Shown here piece after piece: positions 40,188 through 45,529 of a stretch of DNA of 45,529 bases. A program made the translations under genes and the position numbers. Within the stretch, counting starts at the first letter, position 1. The number at the start of each line of letters is the position of its first letter. This stretch comes from Chloroflexota bacterium (GTDB lineage Bacteria > Chloroflexota > Dehalococcoidia > Tepidiformales > Tepidiformaceae): NCBI GenBank assembly GCA_963169135.1, contig CAUJEQ010000262.1, forward strand, positions 1 through 45,529. Direction: 5' to 3'. The notes under the pieces are model-generated. The model was given only the letters and a program-made list of their open reading frames with translations. It did no database searches and had not been told where the DNA came from.

Positions 40188-41819
40188 TCAGGATCTCGGA
40201 GCCTGGACCATGGCTGCCGCGAGCGGTGGAAGCTTGAGCTTGCCCGACTTCAGTGGGCCCTCGAGCGCCTGGTCCGTCGCGAGGATAACCGTGCCGCCGC
40301 CCGGCAGATCGACCTCGCGTGAAGTGCCCCCGGTGTTTACCGCGACGGCGACAGAAGGCTCACCCTGGAGAACGCGCGCCCAGGCGAACACATCGGCGGG
40401 GGCGGGGAGTTCGCGATAGCCGCCCCTGAGCAGTGCCGGCATGTTGCGCCGCAGCCAGATGGCCCGCCTGTAGAGCGATAGCAGCGAGCCGGGGTCGCCG
40501 GATTGATCGGCGACATTGGGTGATGTGTTTCCAAATGGCAGCCAGGGCTCCGCCGCGGAGAACCCTCTCCCTGGCGAGACGTCCCATTGCATCGGGGTCC
40601 GCTCCGGGTCGCGCCCAATGGTGCGGATGCGGGCCGGGTCCTGAAGGCGGTCCTCGGGGATGTCCACGTCCTCCATGCCGATCTCCTCGCCGTAGTAGAT
40701 GAACGGCGTGTTGCGGAGCCCGAGCAGCAGGAGCACCGCCGCGCGCGCGCGTGCCCGGCCGCGGCTATCGGCGTTATGTCGCGAAATGAAGCGGGGCCGG
40801 TCATGGTTGCCGAGGGCATAGCAGGGCTGGGCACCGGCCGGGAGCGACGCCTCGGCCGCGTTGACGATGCGGCGGAGCGCCTCGGCGTCCCACGCGGTCA
40901 GGCCGTGTTCGGCCTCGTGGATGAACTGGAAGTTGAAAGCAAGGTGGAGTCCGTCTCCATCCTCGTCGCCGTAGTAGCGGCCGACTTCTTCGGCCGATCC
41001 AAACACCTCGCCCACGCCCATGCGGCCGGGATACTCGTCGAAGACGGCGCGGATGCGCTTCACCGCGTTGTACACCTCGGGGTAGTTGCGGTTGTTCTGC
41101 CAGAGCTGGGTGCTCCGCTCGCGGTCCCCCGGCATCCAATCGCCGTTGAGCGGGTTATCCGCAAGGTCAGGGTGCTTGACGATCATCCCCATGACGTCGA
41201 TGCGGAAGCCGTCGATCCCCCGGTCGAACCAGAAGCGGAGCGTATCGAGCATGGCCGCTTCGACCTCGGGGTTCCGCCAGTTCAGGTCGGGCTGTTCCTT
41301 CAGGAATGAATGGAGGTAGTACTGGCCGGTGGTCTCGTCGAGGGTCCATGCGGGGCCCCCAAACACGCTCTTCCAGTTGTTCGGGAGCGAGCCATTGGGC
41401 TTAGCGTCGCGCCAGATGTACCAGTCGCGCCTGGGATTATCGCGGGAGGACCGCGACTCGATGAACCAGGGGTGTTCTTCGGATGTGTGGTTCGGCACCC
41501 AGTCGAGCAAAAGTCGGATCCCGCGCCGGTGGCACTCGGCGATCAGTCGGTCCATCGTCTCCAGCGTCCCGAAGTCCGCGTGGACGCCGCAGTAGTCCGA
41601 AACGTCGTAGCCGAAATCGGCCATCGGCGAGGGGAACGTCGGCGACAGCCAGATCGCATCGATACCGAGGGAGCGCTCTGTTCCATCGTTCAGGTAGTCC
41701 AGCCGCTGGATCACCCCTTCGAGGTCGCCGATTCCGTCGCCGTTCGTGTCCTGGAAGCTGCGCGGGTAGACCTGGTAGACGACCGCTTCGCGCCACCAAT
41801 CTTCCGGGTCCAGGCTCAC
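40188..41819 (-). CDS. GH13 alpha-glucosidase (oligo-1,6-glucosidase / trehalose-6-P hydrolase group)
   Basis: 543 residues, full length. Starts DPEDWWREAVVYQVYPRSFQDTNGDGIGDLEGV, typical of the GH13 alpha-glucosidase subfamilies. The conserved regions are all present: DWVPNHTS (region I), GFRIDVMG with nucleophile Asp208, GVGEVFG with acid/base Glu271, and LGNHDRPR with Asp340; a C-terminal beta domain follows. No signal peptide, so it acts in the cytoplasm on short alpha-glucosides. Its start overlaps the stop of the 115-residue gene by 4 bp (ATGA). The exact linkage (alpha-1,4, alpha-1,6, trehalose, sucrose) cannot be read from motifs. Confidence 0.93.
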   Translation of the reverse strand: MSLDPEDWWREAVVYQVYPRSFQDTNGDGIGDLEGVIQRLDYLNDGTERSLGIDAIWLSPTFPSPMADFGYDVSDYCGVHADFGTLETMDRLIAECHRRGIRLLLDWVPNHTSEEHPWFIESRSSRDNPRRDWYIWRDAKPNGSLPNNWKSVFGGPAWTLDETTGQYYLHSFLKEQPDLNWRNPEVEAAMLDTLRFWFDRGIDGFRIDVMGMIVKHPDLADNPLNGDWMPGDRERSTQLWQNNRNYPEVYNAVKRIRAVFDEYPGRMGVGEVFGSAEEVGRYYGDEDGDGLHLAFNFQFIHEAEHGLTAWDAEALRRIVNAAEASLPAGAQPCYALGNHDRPRFISRHNADSRGRARARAAVLLLLGLRNTPFIYYGEEIGMEDVDIPEDRLQDPARIRTIGRDPERTPMQWDVSPGRGFSAAEPWLPFGNTSPNVADQSGDPGSLLSLYRRAIWLRRNMPALLRGGYRELPAPADVFAWARVLQGEPSVAVAVNTGGTSREVDLPGGGTVILATDQALEGPLKSGKLKLPPLAAAMVQAPRS

Positions 41820-42163
41820 GCGAGCGCCTTTCGCACAGCTTCGATGACTTCCGGGTGGTTGTCGAGGAAGCCTCGTGACACGGTGACGATCGACTCGACA
41901 TCGCCGCCACGCTCGACGAGGATCGGGAACCAGGTCTCGCCCAGTGCGCGGGCGAGGGCGTCCCGCGTCTCCGTCGAATCTGCGAGCCCGAGTTCAGCTG
42001 CGAGGAATTTTCCGGCCGGCTCGTTCATCAGGATGGCCGATTCCTTGGAGTTGCGGCCCGGGATCGCAACGAGGAAGTTCGCCTGGGTGTACCCCCAGAT
42101 ATCGGTGCCGGGGCTGGAGCCCTCGTATCGGACGATGGCTGGAGACTCCGTCGTGCCTGGCAT
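41816..42163 (-). CDS. Hypothetical protein coupled to the GH13 gene
   Basis: 115 residues, start ATG 42163, no recognised family. It contains VRYEGSSPGTDIWGYTQANFLVAIPGRNSKESAILMNEPAGKFL in the first half and DVESIVTVSRGFLDNHPEVIEAVRKAL at the end, so a mixed strand/helix cytoplasmic protein without signal peptide or Cys. It lies 18 bp after argG and overlaps the GH13 gene (ATGA), so it is expressed with both. It could be a small ligand-binding or regulatory protein; nothing in the sequence decides it. Confidence 0.65.
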   Translation of the reverse strand: MPGTTESPAIVRYEGSSPGTDIWGYTQANFLVAIPGRNSKESAILMNEPAGKFLAAELGLADSTETRDALARALGETWFPILVERGGDVESIVTVSRGFLDNHPEVIEAVRKALA

Positions 42164-42181
42164 GTGCTTCCCCTGTCCGGA

Positions 42182-43420
42182 TTAGTCCTGCTGGTGCGGC
42201 ATTGCGATCTTCAGTGCTTCGGGAAGCTCCCCGAGCAGCTGCACCCGCGCCTGGGTCCGCGTCTGGAGGCCCCAGATGTTGATGAAACCCACCGCGGCCG
42301 ATTGGTCGTACGTGTCGCCCCGATCATAGGTAGCGAGCCCACGGTCGTACAGGGATTGCACGGCCTTGCGCCCAACCACGGTGGCCTTGCCGCGGTGCAG
42401 CTTCACGCGCACCGTCCCCGTGACGTGGCGCTGCGTGCTGGCAACATAGGCGGCGATGTCCTGGTGGTGCGCGCTGAACCAGAGACCGTTGTAGATGAGT
42501 TCCGCGTACTCGATCGCGATGACTTTCTTGAGCTTGATCTGCTGCTTCGAAAGCGTGAGTGTCTCGAGCGCCCGGTGAGCTGCATGGAGGATGACCCCCG
42601 CTGGCGCCTCGTAGATCTCCCGGCTCTTGATGCCGACGAGCCGGTCTTCGACATGGTCGATCCGGCCGACCCCGTGCAGCCCGCCGACGTCGTTGAGGCG
42701 CTCGACGATCGCGACCGGCCCCATGTCCTGCCCGCCGAGGCGGACCGGCATGCCTGATTCGTACTCGATCTCCAGGTACTCCGGGGTTGACGGGGCCTCT
42801 TCCGTCTCGCGCGTCCACTCGTAGGCCTCCCGCGGGGGTTCGTTCCACGGGTCCTCGAGGACGCCGGCCTCCGCACTGCGGCCCCACATGTTCTCGTCGA
42901 TGCTGAACGGCCCCTTTTCGCCCCAGGGGATATCGACGCCGTGCTGCCTCAGGTACTCAATCTGGTAGTCACGGGCCATCGCGTTCTCGCGCGTGGGAGC
43001 GACGATGCTGAGGGATGGGTCGAGCGTCTGGATACCGACATCGAAGCGGACCTGGTCGTTACCCTTGCCGGTGCAGCCGTGGGCGACGGCGGTGGCGCCC
43101 TCTTCGTGGGCGACATCCACCAGGAGCTTCGCCATCAGCGGCCGCGCGAGCGCGGTCGCGAGCGGGTACTGGTCCTGGTAGACCGCGCCGGCGGCCAGGG
43201 CCGGGAAAGCGAAGTAGCGGAGGAAGTCCTCGCGCGCATCGATGACGCGCACTTTCAGCGCGCCGGCCGCAATGCCGCGCGACTCGACAACCGGCTGCTC
43301 GCGGGACTTGCCGACATCGATATTGAGGGCGACGACGTCGTAGCCCTGCTCGACTGAGAGCCACTTGATGGCGGTGGTGGTATCGAGGCCGCCGGAATAC
43401 GCGAGGATCAGTTTCGGCAC
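42182..43420 (-). CDS. argG: Argininosuccinate synthase
   Basis: 412 residues from the GTG at 43420, which matches the family's usual start (PKLILAYSGGLDTT, the ATP-pyrophosphatase loop, follows directly); the frame continues upstream without similarity. Further hallmarks: HGCTGKGNDQVRF, GEKGPFSIDENMWGRSAEAG, and the C-terminal helical region. It condenses citrulline and aspartate to argininosuccinate, the penultimate step of arginine synthesis. An argD-like gene lies 1.5 kb upstream on the same strand. argG is followed after 18 bp by the 115-residue gene. Confidence 0.98.
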   Translation of the reverse strand: MPKLILAYSGGLDTTTAIKWLSVEQGYDVVALNIDVGKSREQPVVESRGIAAGALKVRVIDAREDFLRYFAFPALAAGAVYQDQYPLATALARPLMAKLLVDVAHEEGATAVAHGCTGKGNDQVRFDVGIQTLDPSLSIVAPTRENAMARDYQIEYLRQHGVDIPWGEKGPFSIDENMWGRSAEAGVLEDPWNEPPREAYEWTRETEEAPSTPEYLEIEYESGMPVRLGGQDMGPVAIVERLNDVGGLHGVGRIDHVEDRLVGIKSREIYEAPAGVILHAAHRALETLTLSKQQIKLKKVIAIEYAELIYNGLWFSAHHQDIAAYVASTQRHVTGTVRVKLHRGKATVVGRKAVQSLYDRGLATYDRGDTYDQSAAVGFINIWGLQTRTQARVQLLGELPEALKIAMPHQQD

Positions 43421-43485
43421 GGATGCTTCCCGGGTGGAGGGTGGTAGGACCAGTATCGCCCGCAGCGAGATAACGGGGGAATCCG

Positions 43486-43842
43486 TTACTGGCCCAGGTG
43501 GGACTTCGCCGTCTTCACCCCGAAAAACCACGAACACAGCGCAGCGATCAGTATCACGAAGGCGGACGCCAGCAGGACGGCCGCAGCGAATGCATCCGGG
43601 AGCACGCCGGCTATCGCGAACGGAAGCACGGCCAGCGACATCGCCAGCGTGGCGACGCCCCCGAAGATGAGATAGGGCGCACCGTATTTGTGCGTGGCGT
43701 ACCACTGCTCGTCGTTGGCCATGGTGTACGGCGTGCGGATGCCGGCGAGATGCTGGCGTGGGAGTTTCCCGAGCCAGGCGTACCATCCGACCGCGGTGAT
43801 CACTGCCGCCCCGAGCGTCATCACGAGAAATCCAACCCACAC
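43486..43842 (-). CDS. SdpI/YhfL-family membrane protein
   Basis: 118 residues with three hydrophobic segments (about 2-22, 58-80, 85-108). The loop between the first two, LAGIRTPYTMANDEQWYATHKYGAP, is the SdpI-type signature (GIRTPxTxxxxxxWxxxHxxG). In Bacillus SdpI is the immunity protein and signal receptor against the SdpC killing factor. Most distant homologues, including this one, have no visible toxin partner and no assigned role. No SdpABC-like genes occur here. It starts 6 bp after the nitrilase stop and is probably cotranscribed with it. Confidence 0.82.
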   Translation of the reverse strand: MWVGFLVMTLGAAVITAVGWYAWLGKLPRQHLAGIRTPYTMANDEQWYATHKYGAPYLIFGGVATLAMSLAVLPFAIAGVLPDAFAAAVLLASAFVILIAALCSWFFGVKTAKSHLGQ

Positions 43843-43848
43843 CTGGCG

Positions 43849-44922
43849 CTACCCTCCGCGTGCTGCTTCAGCGCCTATCTTCAGGTCTTCCGCCGCTCCG
43901 CGCAGGTCGTCCGCGTTGCGGACCGATCCGTTCTCGATTCCCGTGCGGATACTGGCAACCGCGGCCGAATCGCCCTCGATCGCGTTGATGCGCTTTGGCT
44001 GCCGGTTGACGCGGAACTCGAAGACATCGGGACGGGTGTAGTGGCCCGCGTGGTCCGCGATCATCTTCTGGAACATCACGGTGCCGAGGTTGGCCTTCGC
44101 GGTCAGGATGACTTCCTCGTTCTGCACCGGCCCGGCCAGGTAGTCGCCGTTCGGGCCGATGATCCCGGAGAGGCCGTCACAGGGGAGGATGAGGCTGCGT
44201 GATTTTCCGTCTATCTCCATGTGCAGGTCGCGGAGGTCTGGAGGCAGGTCCTCCTCGCGGATCAGGCTGCCGCTCATCACGACGTAGGCGCCCGACTGCA
44301 TGGCGAAGGCCCGGGAAAGCACGTCCTGGCGGGTGAATGCGCCGCCGGGCCAGGCACCCGCGTGCACCTGGATGCCCTGGCTGATGAGTGCGTAGCCGGG
44401 GAGCACCATCTGGTGTTCCCAGCAGTTCAGGCCCCCCAGGCGGCCGTACGGTCGGTCATAGAGCACGAGTGAACTGCCGTCGCCCTCGCCCCAGACCGTG
44501 CGCTCGAACATGGTGGGCTTGAGCTTGCGGTGCTTCCCCAGGAGCTTCCCTTCACGGCCGATGAAGAGCAGGGTGCAGTAGATCGTCCCCTGCGTGGTCG
44601 AGTCGCGCTCTGCCACGCCGATGACCACGTCGGTCCCGGCCCGTCGGGCGGCCCGGCACAGCGCGTCAGTTGCCGGCGACGGGATCTCGACACCATTCAA
44701 GACGAAACGCCGCAGCAGGCCGCCGAAAGCGGGGTGATTCGGCCAGGCCGCGAACGAGGCATACCCCGAGACCCATGTCTCGCCGAATACCGCCAGGTCC
44801 GACCCGAGCGCGGCCGCTTCGTCGATGAGCCGGCAGGCTTTGTCGATGCTCGCATCGCGGTCGAGGTAGACCGGGGCAGCCTGGACCGCGGCCAACGTGA
44901 AGTCCTGGAACTCGTCACCCAT
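43849..44922 (-). CDS. Nitrilase-family carbon-nitrogen hydrolase
   Basis: 357 residues. The catalytic triad of the superfamily is visible: Glu48 in VFGETWVSGY, Lys133 in HRKLKPT, and nucleophile Cys167 in LNCWEH. LNCWEH plus the length points to branch 1 (true nitrilases, aliphatic or arylacetonitrilase-like) rather than to amidases, which lack the WEH pattern. It would convert a nitrile to acid and ammonia. It is located between an argD-like gene and the SdpI-like gene; no aldoxime dehydratase or other nitrile gene is nearby. Start ATG 44922. Substrate unknown. Confidence 0.9.
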   Translation of the reverse strand: MGDEFQDFTLAAVQAAPVYLDRDASIDKACRLIDEAAALGSDLAVFGETWVSGYASFAAWPNHPAFGGLLRRFVLNGVEIPSPATDALCRAARRAGTDVVIGVAERDSTTQGTIYCTLLFIGREGKLLGKHRKLKPTMFERTVWGEGDGSSLVLYDRPYGRLGGLNCWEHQMVLPGYALISQGIQVHAGAWPGGAFTRQDVLSRAFAMQSGAYVVMSGSLIREEDLPPDLRDLHMEIDGKSRSLILPCDGLSGIIGPNGDYLAGPVQNEEVILTAKANLGTVMFQKMIADHAGHYTRPDVFEFRVNRQPKRINAIEGDSAAVASIRTGIENGSVRNADDLRGAAEDLKIGAEAARGG

Positions 44923-44970
44923 GGGATAAGCCCTCCAGCGCCATCGTAGCGCCGGAGCGCAAGCCTTGCG

Positions 44971-45529
44971 CTACTTCGCCGGGATAGCAGTCGCGGCGGC
45001 GATCGCCTCTTCGAGGATGTCGCAGGCGCGGTCGATCTCGTCGTCAGTGACGTTGAGTGGCGGCATCAGGCGGACCGCGTTGGGGCGCACGTTATTCACG
45101 AGCAGTCCCCGCTTGCGGCACTGGTCGACAACTTCGGCCGAACAATCACGGGTCAGCCCGACGGCCACAAGGAGCCCCCGGCCCCGAACCTCGTTGACCA
45201 CGTCGAGGCGGTCCTCCATCGAGCGCAAGCGGCTCATGAGGAGATCGGACGCGCGACGCACCTGGGCCGATAGGTCCTTCTCGATGATGTAGTTGAGGGT
45301 TGCATATCCGGCGGCGGTCGCAAGAGCGTTCCCGCCAAAGGTGCTCCCGTGGTCGCCCTTCACCAGGTGGGCAGCGATCTCCTCGCGCGCGAGGACCGCC
45401 CCGATGGGCACGCCGCCAGCCAATCCCTTTGCGAGAGTCATGATGTCGGGCTCGATGCCTTCCTGTTCGTAGGCCCAGAGGCTGCCGGTCCGTCCCACGC
45501 CAGTCTGGACCTCATCCAGAATGAGCAAG
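44971..45529 (-). CDS. argD: Acetylornithine/class III aminotransferase, 5' part outside the window
   Basis: The C-terminal ~186 residues of a class III PLP aminotransferase; the N-terminal half lies beyond the window edge. Visible: LILDEVQTGVGRTGSLWAYE (PLP ring-binding Asp in DEVQ), TLAKGLAGGVPIGAV with the Schiff-base Lys, GSTFGGNALA, and a C-terminal domain with VRGRGLLVAVGL and VRLMPPLNVTDDEID. This fits acetylornithine aminotransferase (ArgD); relatives such as ornithine or 4-aminobutyrate aminotransferase cannot be fully excluded. argG on the same strand supports arginine synthesis. The gene ends 48 bp before the nitrilase start. Confidence 0.85.
   Translation of the reverse strand, partial: LLILDEVQTGVGRTGSLWAYEQEGIEPDIMTLAKGLAGGVPIGAVLAREEIAAHLVKGDHGSTFGGNALATAAGYATLNYIIEKDLSAQVRRASDLLMSRLRSMEDRLDVVNEVRGRGLLVAVGLTRDCSAEVVDQCRKRGLLVNNVRPNAVRLMPPLNVTDDEIDRACDILEEAIAAATAIPAK

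Noticed and set aside
43421..43485. Arginine leader peptide or ArgR box before argG
   Set aside because: The 65-bp gap shows no short frame with Arg codons and no ARG-box-like dyad that I can support.

Overview
The window is a contiguous piece of a GC-rich bacterial chromosome, roughly 60-67 % GC by eye. It has tightly packed genes, frequent ATGA/TAATG start-stop overlaps and many GTG/TTG starts. Its content (bactofilin, several NarL-type two-component pairs, family III CoA-transferases with a peptide-type ABC importer, single-copy housekeeping genes clpP, typA, greA, lysS, serS, leuS, coaD, rsmD, argG) suits a Chloroflexota lineage such as Dehalococcoidia. That assignment is an inference from gene content, not from a marker comparison. 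I saw no tRNA, rRNA, CRISPR array, insertion sequence or prophage.

Region 1 (109-7881, + strand) is a catabolic and uptake cluster: a LysR regulator, two overlapping family III CoA-transferase genes (the first lacks the catalytic Asp), a Tat-exported lipoprotein binding protein, two DppB/DppC-type permeases without an ATPase gene, and a double-hotdog MaoC-like protein. It reads as import of an organic acid or peptide-like compound, CoA activation, then hydration/dehydration. A 404-bp gap with a long inverted repeat ends it.

Region 2 (8286-19826) is a signalling island: a PAS-GGDEF-EAL protein with a degenerate EAL domain, and divergent from it a pseudo-receiver winged-helix regulator, a CpaE/MinD-like ATPase, a sigma-28-type sigma factor, and two NarL-type response regulators, each followed by a multi-domain histidine kinase. 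No flagellar or pilus structural genes are present. Two gaps here hold complex inverted repeats that could be regulatory RNAs.

Region 3 (19861-36691) is mostly housekeeping: a pabB-pabC fusion with a small zinc-ribbon gene and a D-threonine-aldolase-like gene, an MFS exporter, typA, clpP, the greA / lysS-NUDIX-serS set, a membrane HtrA-type protease followed by a membrane-anchored GH18-like protein that lacks the catalytic residues, rsmD-coaD, two small unknown proteins and a bactofilin.

Region 4 (36855-45529, - strand) holds leuS, preceded by a 16-codon leader peptide containing Leu-Leu-Leu-Ile-Leu and mutually exclusive hairpins (a candidate leucine attenuator), then a GH13 alpha-glucosidase between two unknown proteins, argG, an SdpI-like membrane protein, a nitrilase and the 3' part of an argD-like aminotransferase. 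The leuS leader is the most interesting single element in the window. Next come the alternative-pairing leader of the sigma-factor gene, the structured region upstream of the GGDEF gene, and the greA leader terminator.
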